Assembly (NCBI GenBank): GCA_034408745.1
Contig: JAWXCM010000437.1
Location: 1-13,644, forward strand
Source of the DNA: JAWXCM01 sp034408745
GTDB lineage: Bacteria > Acidobacteriota > Terriglobia > Bryobacterales > Bryobacteraceae
Length of the DNA: 13,644 nucleotides
Direction of reading: 5' to 3'
Shown here: piece by piece, positions 1 through 6,588 of the stretch
How the letters are laid out: every line of letters starts with the position of its first letter
Position numbering within the stretch: the stretch's first letter is position 1
Translations under genes and position numbers: made by a program
Notes under the pieces: generated by a model
What the model was told of the DNA's origin: nothing
The model's input: only the letters and a program-made list of their open reading frames with translations
Database searches by the model: none

Positions 1-97
1 GATCCGCGAGACCCTCAGATCCGGCGCGGTGCGACACGTTGTCAACGGAATTACCGCAGCGCGGCGGAGCTGAATTCAGCCAGGCAGGCTCAGCAGC
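1..97. repeat. Terminal direct repeat, left copy
   Basis: The first 97 bases are identical, base for base, to the last 97 bases of the window (13548-13644), and the match stops only because the window ends. This is what a contig looks like when an assembler closes a loop and leaves one k-mer of overlap. It therefore suggests a circular molecule or a head-to-tail repeated unit of 13,547 bases, or a loop forced by a real direct repeat in the genome. The repeat is non-coding apart from the 3' end of a small possible minus-strand frame whose stop lies at 76-78. Inside it, GACA-CGT-TGTC could form a small hairpin. The identity is certain; its meaning is not. Confidence 0.95.
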
Positions 98-249
98 GCC
101 GCATAACCGCGGAACACCACGGGCACCGCTTCCCTGCCCTCCCAAACTGGTCGGAGCGTCTCCGAACACCAGTCGCGCGCTTCATCCGGCGGGAAAAGAC
201 GCCTGAACGGACACTCCGTGATTGCAGCGCATGATTTCAATTCAATCAC
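76..249 (-). CDS. Possible small protein or orphaned C-terminal fragment (57 aa)
   Basis: Reading minus from a GTG at 247-249 (or TTG at 238-240) gives 57 residues ending in a TGA at 76-78. The second half looks protein-like (RLFPPDEARDWCSETL, then VPVVFRGYAALLSLPG) and uses GC-rich third positions like the neighbouring genes. The GTG overlaps the regulator's stop by 8 bases, so it could be translationally coupled as the last gene of the minus-strand operon. No clear Shine-Dalgarno sequence precedes it and I recognise no family. The F-x-P-D-E-A-R-x-W pattern loosely resembles C-terminal parts of some methyltransferases, so it may be the relic of a longer gene. The stop codon falls inside the 97-base terminal repeat. 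It could also be chance coding in GC-rich DNA. Confidence 0.25.
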   Translation of the reverse strand: MIELKSCAAITECPFRRLFPPDEARDWCSETLRPVWEGREAVPVVFRGYAALLSLPG

Positions 250-1333
250 GCTCTGGGACCGGGTAGTAGCGAGCGATGTTCGAGCGCGTCAGCAGAACGT
301 GCTCCGTATAGGTGGCGGCTGGAATCGTCTCGCCCCGAAGCAGCCGGAGAAGGACGGGAATCAGACCCTGCCCGAAGCGCTCCGGAAAATGGGCAACCGC
401 TCCCCACATCGCGCTTCGCGGCCGTCGGACGTGCTCCCGCACTTCGGCAACCCCGCCCTGACTCAAAATTGCCACATCGTTTGTCCGTCCCGCCGCCTCC
501 ACCGCGCGGAGCGCGCCGAGCGCGTTGAGGTCGTTATAGCAAAGCACGGCGATGCGCCCCGGCCGTCCCTTCGCCTGGAGCACCTCGCGCATCGCCACTT
601 CGGCCGTCGAGGTGCGGCGATCCGGATGTAGATGCAGTATCCTCTCTTCCGGCAAATCCACTCGGGTCCGAAGACCCTCCACCATCCCGGTGATGCGGGC
701 CCCCTGTGCGGGACTGCTCCCCGGGATGTCCAACACCACGGCCCGGTCGAGTACGCCGCTCCACCGGCGCGCGATGTGTTCTCCCAGTCCTTCTCCGCCC
801 ACCACCCCGGCCCGGTAATTGTTCACGCCAAACACCCTGGCGCCGGGCACCGGAAACGTGATCGCAACCACCGGTACTCGCTGATTGGCGCACCGGTCGG
901 CCAGGACGTGCGACACGTACTCGTCCGGGTTGTAGCAGAGCAGCAGCCGGATGTCGGACGCCAACAACTCGTCCACCTGGGCGAGCAGGGCCGCGCTGTC
1001 GAAACGGTGATGCCGCAGGATCAGCTCGATCCCGTTGCGCGCCGCCTCGCGCTCGATCCCCCGCTCCACTTCGGCGACGAACGGAATATCGTTGCTGATC
1101 GACACGAATCCGATCCGGTGGCGGCGCACCCGCCGGTAGCTCAGGCCCCCGGGAGTGCGCTCAATTGCGCCCTTTTGCTCAAGCGTGTAGAGAAACCGGA
1201 ACGCCGTGCTTTTAACTAGTCCCAGCCGCGACATCACATCCTTCAGCCGGATCTCATCGTGCTCACCGAACAGGGCGAGAATATCGAGGACCTTCGCGGC
1301 GGCCTCAATGAAGTACGGGTCGGCTTTCGGCAT
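242..1333 (-). CDS. Hybrid transcriptional regulator: IclR-type HTH plus LacI/PBP-type sensor domain
   Basis: A predicted cytoplasmic DNA-binding regulator of 363 residues. Residues about 6-68 form an IclR-type winged helix-turn-helix: a helix with AAAKVLDILALF, then LKDVMSRLGLVKSTAFRFLYTLEQKGAIER as recognition helix and wing region. Residues about 75-350 are instead a type I periplasmic-binding-protein/LacI-like sugar-binding fold (FVAEVERGIEREAARNGIEL, VFGVNNYRAGVVGGEGLGEH, VLCYNDLNALGALRAVEAAG), where an ordinary IclR protein has a GAF-like effector domain. The start chosen is the ATG at 1331-1333, where the IclR homology begins; the frame stays open 25 codons upstream but that stretch reads as the transporter gene in another frame. 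The gene overlaps the transporter's 3' end by 29 bases, so the two are cotranscribed. By analogy with LacI-type sensors the ligand is probably a sugar or sugar acid handled by this locus, and the target is probably the divergent region at 2556-2666. Family call is firm; ligand and target are inferred. Confidence 0.88.
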   Translation of the reverse strand: MPKADPYFIEAAAKVLDILALFGEHDEIRLKDVMSRLGLVKSTAFRFLYTLEQKGAIERTPGGLSYRRVRRHRIGFVSISNDIPFVAEVERGIEREAARNGIELILRHHRFDSAALLAQVDELLASDIRLLLCYNPDEYVSHVLADRCANQRVPVVAITFPVPGARVFGVNNYRAGVVGGEGLGEHIARRWSGVLDRAVVLDIPGSSPAQGARITGMVEGLRTRVDLPEERILHLHPDRRTSTAEVAMREVLQAKGRPGRIAVLCYNDLNALGALRAVEAAGRTNDVAILSQGGVAEVREHVRRPRSAMWGAVAHFPERFGQGLIPVLLRLLRGETIPAATYTEHVLLTRSNIARYYPVPERD

Positions 1334-2555
1334 TCTCCATTTCCGTGCCGGGTGCATACTCCCGGCGCACCAGGAAGACATAGGCGGCGATTCCAGCCAG
1401 CAATACAATTAGAATGGCACGCATAGGCGCGACGTAGCTGCCGGTGGTCTGGATCAGCCATCCGGTCAGCGCGGGGGCCACGACGCCCGCCAGGTTCGAC
1501 GCGAAGTTCTGCACTCCCGTAATTCGTCCGATGGCCGCGCCCGGCATCAGGGTCTGCGTCAGCGCCCAGTAGTTCGCGGTGGTAAGCCCAAGGCCGGCCA
1601 TCGAAATGAACGCCGCCGCCAGTGCGACATCACGGGACTGGGTCATTGACCCGACGATCTCAGTGGAGGCGATCGCCAGCCCCGCGATGGTGAATGCCTT
1701 GCGCGTCCGCACCGGCTCAGCGCCACGCCGGATCAGGGCGTCGGCCCATGCCCCGCCGCCGATGGCCACCGCGGCCATACCCAGGAAGCTGAACGCGGTG
1801 TACGCTCCCATGGTGGTGAGAGGCAGCTTCCAGTGCTCGGCCAGATACGCCGGCAGCCAGGTCAGGTTGAAATAGTTGAAGTAGTTGTACGCCACCGTGC
1901 CCACCATGATTCCGTAGATGGCGGGGGTCTTCCAGATCGCCGCGAAATTCCCGGGCGTCCGGCTGGACTCCGCCCGCGGCGCCGCATCGTCGTCCCGGAC
2001 CATGCGGAACCAGGGCACGAGAAACAACAGCGATCCCAACCCGAGAATCGCGAACATCGGGCGGAACCCGAAAGCCTCCAGCAACAGTACCGACAGCCAG
2101 GCGCCCACGGCCGGACCGAACTTCGAACCCGCGAAGAGGATTCCGACAGCCAGCCCGCGGCTCTTCTCGTCGACGTGCGTCGTGATCCAACGCATGCTGG
2201 CCGGAGTGATGATGGCTTCGCCCGCCCCGAGCAAAAGGCGAAACAAGAACAACTGCCACAAGTTCCCGGCCAGCGCTGTCGACGCGGAAACGATGCTCCA
2301 GAGCGCGAAGCTCACTGCGTAGGGTATGCGGACGCCGTAGCGGTCGGTGAGAAAGCCGGCCGGGATCTGACAGAGCGCATAGCTCCAGAAGAAGGCCGAG
2401 TTCAACAGTCCCCGCTGCGTATCGGTGAAGTGAAACGCGTCTCGGAACGACGGCGAGGCCAGAGCGATCGACAGATTCGTGCGATCGATGTAGGCGATCG
2501 TGAAGCCCAGCGACAACAGCGCCACCACTCCCCACACGCCAGCCGGTTTAGTCAC
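1305..2555 (-). CDS. MFS transporter, anion:cation symporter (ACS) type, probable sugar-acid uptake
   Basis: A 416-residue inner-membrane permease with about 12 hydrophobic segments. The N-terminal signature IAYIDRTNLSIALASPSF is typical of the ACS branch (GudP, GarP, ExuT and phthalate-type transporters), and MFS motif A is visible as GFLTDRYGVR at residues 67-76. The central charged loop is near residues 190-205 (RDDDAAPRAESSRT). ACS members usually import hexuronates, aldarates or other organic anions with a cation, which fits the sugar-acid enzymes encoded divergently. The start is a GTG at 2553-2555 with AGGG just upstream at unusually short spacing; no upstream ATG is available. The 3' end overlaps the regulator start by 29 bases in another frame. 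The exact substrate cannot be read from the sequence. Confidence 0.9.
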   Translation of the reverse strand: MTKPAGVWGVVALLSLGFTIAYIDRTNLSIALASPSFRDAFHFTDTQRGLLNSAFFWSYALCQIPAGFLTDRYGVRIPYAVSFALWSIVSASTALAGNLWQLFLFRLLLGAGEAIITPASMRWITTHVDEKSRGLAVGILFAGSKFGPAVGAWLSVLLLEAFGFRPMFAILGLGSLLFLVPWFRMVRDDDAAPRAESSRTPGNFAAIWKTPAIYGIMVGTVAYNYFNYFNLTWLPAYLAEHWKLPLTTMGAYTAFSFLGMAAVAIGGGAWADALIRRGAEPVRTRKAFTIAGLAIASTEIVGSMTQSRDVALAAAFISMAGLGLTTANYWALTQTLMPGAAIGRITGVQNFASNLAGVVAPALTGWLIQTTGSYVAPMRAILIVLLAGIAAYVFLVRREYAPGTEMENAESRPVLH

Positions 2556-2666
2556 GCCCTAATGATGTATCGCAAGGCAGCGCGGAAGTCAAGGTTCCGC
2601 TGTTCGAAACTACCTCGTATTTCGCTTGCGTCGAGCCTGGCACGGTGATAGAGTGCTGTCGACAAC
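2556..2666. promoter_or_regulatory. Divergent promoter/operator region between transporter and aldolase
   Basis: These 111 bases separate the two divergent transcription units and must hold both promoters. Minus strand: TTGACT at 2587-2592 is a good -35 box, followed after 17 bases by a poor -10 (TACATC, 2564-2569). Plus strand: TTGCGT at 2626-2631, a 17-base gap and TAGAGT at 2649-2654 form a weak candidate. Both predicted starts would lie within a few bases of the start codons, so leaderless or near-leaderless mRNAs are possible; no Shine-Dalgarno sequence precedes the aldolase ATG at 2667. The region being regulatory is near certain from gene layout; the individual boxes are weak predictions. 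Confidence 0.6.
2582..2600. promoter_or_regulatory. Candidate operator: inverted repeat GCGGAA-N7-TTCCGC
   Basis: A perfect 6-base inverted repeat (2582-2587 and 2595-2600) separated by 7 bases encloses the best minus-strand -35 box (TTGACT, 2587-2592). A short palindrome, TTCGAA at 2603-2608, lies next to it. A dimeric regulator bound here would block transcription of the transporter-regulator pair. The divergently encoded IclR/LacI hybrid is the obvious candidate, but no consensus is known for such hybrids and a 6-base repeat can occur by chance in GC-rich DNA. Confidence 0.4.
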
Positions 2667-3473
2667 ATGCCTATTTCCTCAGGCGAAACTTTTCCCCAGG
2701 CGCTGCGCGCGGGAGCCAAACTCGGAGCCTGGTGTGGATTCGCCAGCTACTCCTGCGTGGAAGCCATGACGCTCCTCGGCCACGACTTCCTGGTGCTCGA
2801 CATGCAGCACTGCGAGATCACGCTATCCCATATCCCCGCGCTGTTCGGCGCTTTCCGCGACGGCGGCCCGTTCGCGGTAGTCCGGCCACCGCAGAACGAC
2901 TATCACGCGATCAACTGGCTCCTCGACCAGGGCGCCGACGGCGTGCTTGTCCCGATGATCAACTCTCCCGAGGCTGCGCGCGACGCCGTCCGCGCCGCGA
3001 AGTACCCGCCTAAGGGCCGGCGCTCCTTCGGTCCCTTCCGCGCCGCCCGCTATGGCACCCAACTGGACACCTACGTCCCGCAGGCCGACGAGGCGACCGC
3101 CCTCATCATCCAGATTGAAGACGCCGTAGCGGCCGAAAAGATCGACGACATCCTCTCGGTGGGCGGCTTCGATGCCGTCTTCATGGGGCCGAACGACCTC
3201 GCCTACTCGATGCTCAAGCCCGGAGAGACCATGCGCGGCGACCCGAAGCAATGGTCCGCCTTCGCCCGCAGCCCCGAGGTTCTCGGCCTGTGCGAGCACG
3301 TCATGCGACGCTGCAACGCAGCCCGTATCCCGTTCGGTATGACGGCGGCATCCACAGACGACGCGCAAGCGTGGCTTGCCCGCGGCGCCAGTTTTGCCAC
3401 CTTCGGCAGCGACTTTCTCTTCCTGCTCGAAGGCTTCCGCGGTCTCGCCAAAACGAAAACGGAGAAGGCATGA
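2667..3473 (+). CDS. HpcH/HpaI-type class II aldolase (2-keto-3-deoxy acid aldolase family)
   Basis: A cytoplasmic, metal-dependent aldolase of 268 residues, the usual length for the family. Members split 2-keto-3-deoxy sugar acids or related hydroxy-oxo acids into pyruvate and an aldehyde (HpaI, GarL, RhmA). The residues known in E. coli HpaI are conserved at near-constant offset: D45 and H48 in LVLDMQHCE, R73 in VVRPPQND, metal ligands E151 in IIQIEDAV and D177 in GFDAVFMGPNDLA. GADGVLVPMINSPEAA (89-104) and GRRSFGPFRAARYG (117-130) are also family blocks. The usual D-x-E-H reads D-M-Q-H here. It is the first gene of the plus-strand operon, and its stop overlaps the next start by 4 bases (ATGA). 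The exact substrate is unknown; beside an ACS transporter, a sugar-acid-derived 2-keto-3-deoxy acid is most likely. Confidence 0.9.
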   Translation: MPISSGETFPQALRAGAKLGAWCGFASYSCVEAMTLLGHDFLVLDMQHCEITLSHIPALFGAFRDGGPFAVVRPPQNDYHAINWLLDQGADGVLVPMINSPEAARDAVRAAKYPPKGRRSFGPFRAARYGTQLDTYVPQADEATALIIQIEDAVAAEKIDDILSVGGFDAVFMGPNDLAYSMLKPGETMRGDPKQWSAFARSPEVLGLCEHVMRRCNAARIPFGMTAASTDDAQAWLARGASFATFGSDFLFLLEGFRGLAKTKTEKA

Positions 3474-4414
3474 AATATAAAGCCGGGTACCTGATGAGAG
3501 CCAACGAGGGCGTCTACGGCGTCATCCGCGCCGCCCTCCCTCCCGGGTGCGACCTCGTGACCCTGGACGACGGCATGGCCCCCGCCGACGCCATGCCCGG
3601 CCTCGATTTCGTCATCGCGGGAAAGGTCACTGCCCAGATGATCGCCTCCGCGCCCAGGCTGAAACTGATCCTCGCGCCGGGCATCGGCGTCGATTCCATC
3701 GATCTGCACGCCGCCGGCGAGCGCAACATCCCCGTGGCCTGCACCATCGGCGGCAACGTGACGGAAGTCGCCGAGCACGCGATGCTTCTCATGCTCGCGG
3801 TCAGCCGCCGGCTGGTCGAGCTCGACGCGGCTGTGCGCCGCGGCGAGTGGCTCATGTGGGCGCGCAGGCTCGAATGCCGCAACCTCAGCGGCCGCTCGCT
3901 CGGCATTGTGGGCTACGGCCGTATCGGCCGGGAGATTGCGGTCCGGGCCAGGGCGTTCGGCATGACCGTCCGCTACAGCGACCCCGCGCAACCCGGCTCA
4001 ATCCCTCTGGAACACGTCCTCCGCACCAGCGACTTCGTTTGCCTCTGCGTCCCCCTCACCGCCGAAACCCGCGGCTTTATCAACCGCGAACGACTGGCGC
4101 TCCTGCCGGTCGGCGCGGTGCTCGTCAATGTGGCGCGGGGCGAGGTAGTGGACGAGCCCGCCCTGATCGAGGCTCTACAATCCGGCCGGCTGTCCGGCGC
4201 GGGCCTCGACGTCTTCTGCCCCGAACCTCCGGCGAAGGACAACCCGCTTCTGTCGATGCCCAACGTCGTCGTGAGCCCACACACCGGCTCCGGCACGCTC
4301 GACGGCCTGCAGGCAAAAGCGGCGCAGTACGCCGAGAACATCCGGCGTTGCCTTGCCGGCGAACCCCTGATCGACTGCATTCAGCCCGCGACCGAGGAGG
4401 CCGCAGCCCGATGA
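3470..4414 (+). CDS. D-isomer-specific 2-hydroxyacid dehydrogenase (NAD(P)-dependent)
   Basis: A cytoplasmic oxidoreductase of 314 residues in the phosphoglycerate dehydrogenase/glyoxylate reductase superfamily; it interconverts a 2-hydroxy acid and its 2-oxo acid using NAD(P). Visible: the substrate-binding half with LILAPGIGVDSIDL (67-79) and CTIGGNVTEVAEHAMLLMLA (91-110), the Rossmann motif GIVGYGRIGRE (145-155), and catalytic R223 (NVARGEVVDEPAL), E252 (DVFCPEPP) and H271 (VVSPHTGSGT). The start is the ATG at 3470-3472, preceded by a strong GGAGAAGG; it overlaps the aldolase stop as ATGA. The frame is open upstream to 3251 but only as a shadow of the aldolase gene. Adjacency to the aldolase suggests it acts on an aldolase product or precursor. 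Unlike GarR of the analogous E. coli pathway, it is not of the beta-hydroxyacid dehydrogenase family. Confidence 0.92.
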   Translation: MKYKAGYLMRANEGVYGVIRAALPPGCDLVTLDDGMAPADAMPGLDFVIAGKVTAQMIASAPRLKLILAPGIGVDSIDLHAAGERNIPVACTIGGNVTEVAEHAMLLMLAVSRRLVELDAAVRRGEWLMWARRLECRNLSGRSLGIVGYGRIGREIAVRARAFGMTVRYSDPAQPGSIPLEHVLRTSDFVCLCVPLTAETRGFINRERLALLPVGAVLVNVARGEVVDEPALIEALQSGRLSGAGLDVFCPEPPAKDNPLLSMPNVVVSPHTGSGTLDGLQAKAAQYAENIRRCLAGEPLIDCIQPATEEAAAR

Positions 4415-6570
4415 TCACGCGCCGAGAAATGCTCGCCCTGTCGGCCACCGCAGCCCTCCCGGCGCAGACCTGGACCGCGAAGCACGTCACTCCGCCCGAC
4501 TGGTACTGGCGCGCCATGCGCTGGCTGACGATGAACCTGGTGCAGGACGATCCGGGCAAGGTCGATCTCGACTTCTGGCTCGATTATCTGAAGCGCGCGC
4601 ATGTGGATGCGGCAAGCTGGAACTCGGGCGGGATCATCGCGTTCTATCCCACTACCGTCCCGTTCCACAAACGTAATGAAAAAATCGGCAACTCGGATCC
4701 ACTGGGGTATCTCGTCGAGGGTTGCCGCCGGATGGGCCTGATCGTCACGGCGCGCGTGGATCACCATGCCACTTATCCGGAGACGGCCGCGGCGCATCCG
4801 GAGTGGATCTCCACCGACGCCGCGGGCCGGAAGATGCCTCACTGGGCAATGCCGGAATTGTTCCTGACCTGCACGCTGGGCCCGTATAACGAGATCTTCA
4901 TGACCGACGTCATGAAGGAAATCGAAACGCTGTATCGGGTGGATGGCTTTAATCACAACCGCTGGGCGCCGCAACGCATGTGCTACTGCGAATGGTGCCG
5001 GACGGCATTCCGTAAACATTCAGGCGCAGAACTCCCGGCCGAGGATAATCCCGGCGATCCCCGCTGGGCGAAGTACGTGGTGTTCCGCGAGGACCGGATC
5101 TTTGAGTTGTGGGATCACTGGAATTCGGAGATCGGCAAGATCAATCCCAACGCGTTTGTGCTTCCCGGCGTGGGTTCGGAGCGCGACAAGCTCAACATGA
5201 GCAAAGTCAGGACGCGCGCGAAGACCCTGTATCTCGATTACCAGGGCCGGGACGGCCTGACCGTTCCCTGGATGGCCGGCAAGAAGGGCAAGGAGATGCG
5301 GGCCGTGCTCGGCGACAAGCCCGCAGGCATCACCTTCAGCGTCGGGCTTGCCGACAAATACCGCTGGAAGGACTCCGTGCAGAGTTCCGCGGAACTGAAG
5401 ATCTGGGTACACACAGGCGCGGCGCATGGCCTGCGTCCCAAGATGGCGAAGTTCTCCGGCACGCTCCATGACCGCCGCTGGATCCAGCCGGTGGAAGAGA
5501 TTTACACCTGGCTCTGGAAGCATGAACGATACCTGCGCAACACAGGCTATCCCGTGGCGACCGTCGGAATCCTGCACTCCCAGCAGAACGTACGCTTCTA
5601 CAAGCAGGCGAAACTGCGTGGGCATGATGAAGAGGACTACTCAAAGGGGCTTTATCACGCGCTGACAGAGGCGCGCATTCCGAACGACATTGTTCACGAG
5701 GACATGCTCGAGGAGTCCGGTCTCGACCGCTTTCGCGTTCTGGTACTGCCAAATTCCGCCTGCCTTTCCGACAAACAATGTGAGCAGATCCGCGCCTATG
5801 TCAAGCGCGGCGGAAGTCTGGTGGCCACGCTGGAATCATCGCTCTATAACGAGACCGGCCAGCGCCGGAAAGACTTCGCGCTCGGCGATCTGTTCGGCGT
5901 GAGTGCGGCGAACAAGAACGTCCAGGGCCCGATGAAGAACTCGTACTTGCGCCTGAACGGACCGCACCCGTTGCTGAAGGGCCTTGAAGATGCGCAGCGG
6001 ATTGTGAATGGAGCCTTCCGCGTCCCGGTAGAGGCAACCACGGAGTTCCCGGCAAAGCCGCTGCTCTTTGTTGCGCCCTATCCGGATCTGCCGATGGAGG
6101 AAGTCTACCCGCGCGACCTCGACAAGAACGTGCCCGAGGCTTACCTGCGCGATCTTGGCCGCAGCCGAATCGCCTATTTCCCATTTGACCTCGACCGCAT
6201 GTTCTGGGATCAACTCAGCATGGATCACGGCAAGCTGATTGCGAATGCGGTCCGGTGGGCGGCGCATGACGACATTCCGGTGGACGTGAAAGGCCAGGGT
6301 GTGCTGGACGTCGTCGTCTGGAGGCAGCGCGATTCGATGACCGTTCATCTGGTCAATCTGACAAACCCAATGATGATGAAGGGGCCTTTTCGCGAAATTA
6401 TCGCGGTTGGCGAGCAAGCCGTACGCGTTCGCCTTCCCAGGGACGCGAAGCCGAAGCGAGTACACCTGCTGACGGCCGGCGTCCAGCCCAGGCACACGCT
6501 GGAGGACGGTTGGCTGAAGGTCTCCGTTCCATCCGTCGCGCTGCACGAAGTGATTGCTATCGACTTTTGA
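4411..6570 (+). CDS. Tat-exported putative glycoside hydrolase (GHL6-like barrel with GATase-like domain)
   Basis: A 719-residue protein predicted to be exported folded to the periplasm. It begins ITRREMLALSATAALPA, a twin-arginine signal (R4, R5) with a short hydrophobic core and A-x-A-like cleavage. Residues about 30-370 resemble the putative TIM-barrel hydrolases grouped as GHL6: WLDYLKRAHVDAASWNSGGI, EGCRRMGLIVTARVDHHATY, EWISTDAAGR, and VDGFNHNRW (177-185) followed by a CYCEWC cysteine cluster (191-196). Residues about 380-500 look like the glutamine-amidotransferase-like trimerisation domain of GH42-type enzymes (FRVLVLPNSACLSD, IRAYVKRGGSLVATLE). A beta-rich C-terminus follows (VHLVNLTNP to the end). 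Similar layouts occur in some alpha-fucosidase-like and beta-galactosidase-like proteins, so the sugar is unknown. The start is the ATG at 4411, with GAGGAGG ten bases upstream and a 4-base overlap with the dehydrogenase; the frame is open back to 3547 but that part is an arginine-rich shadow. Confidence 0.75.
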   Translation: MITRREMLALSATAALPAQTWTAKHVTPPDWYWRAMRWLTMNLVQDDPGKVDLDFWLDYLKRAHVDAASWNSGGIIAFYPTTVPFHKRNEKIGNSDPLGYLVEGCRRMGLIVTARVDHHATYPETAAAHPEWISTDAAGRKMPHWAMPELFLTCTLGPYNEIFMTDVMKEIETLYRVDGFNHNRWAPQRMCYCEWCRTAFRKHSGAELPAEDNPGDPRWAKYVVFREDRIFELWDHWNSEIGKINPNAFVLPGVGSERDKLNMSKVRTRAKTLYLDYQGRDGLTVPWMAGKKGKEMRAVLGDKPAGITFSVGLADKYRWKDSVQSSAELKIWVHTGAAHGLRPKMAKFSGTLHDRRWIQPVEEIYTWLWKHERYLRNTGYPVATVGILHSQQNVRFYKQAKLRGHDEEDYSKGLYHALTEARIPNDIVHEDMLEESGLDRFRVLVLPNSACLSDKQCEQIRAYVKRGGSLVATLESSLYNETGQRRKDFALGDLFGVSAANKNVQGPMKNSYLRLNGPHPLLKGLEDAQRIVNGAFRVPVEATTEFPAKPLLFVAPYPDLPMEEVYPRDLDKNVPEAYLRDLGRSRIAYFPFDLDRMFWDQLSMDHGKLIANAVRWAAHDDIPVDVKGQGVLDVVVWRQRDSMTVHLVNLTNPMMMKGPFREIIAVGEQAVRVRLPRDAKPKRVHLLTAGVQPRHTLEDGWLKVSVPSVALHEVIAIDF

Positions 6571-6588
6571 AAGGGGAATGATGTGATG
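6571..6588 (+). promoter_or_regulatory. Ribosome binding site with two-codon upstream mini-ORF before the receptor gene
   Basis: AAGGGGAA (6571-6578) is a strong ribosome binding site directly after the preceding stop. Three start codons follow: ATG at 6578-6580, which reads Met-Met-stop (ATG ATG TGA, stop at 6584-6586); GTG at 6583-6585; and ATG at 6586-6588, both in the receptor frame. The ATG at 6586 has the best spacing (about 9 bases) and overlaps the mini-ORF stop as TGATG. The mini-ORF could be chance or could tune translation of this very large outer-membrane protein. Confidence 0.5.

Noticed and set aside
1334..1408. N-terminal extension of the regulator by 25 codons
   Set aside because: IclR homology begins right after the ATG at 1331-1333, and the extension lies inside the transporter's coding sequence with an unlikely composition (cysteine and tryptophan rich).
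3547..4410. The glycosidase-like frame stays open far upstream, across the whole dehydrogenase gene, as if it were a 1,007-residue fusion protein
   Set aside because: The upstream part is arginine/proline-rich shadow translation of a dehydrogenase with all catalytic residues in its own frame. The Tat signal and Shine-Dalgarno sequence mark the true start at 4411.
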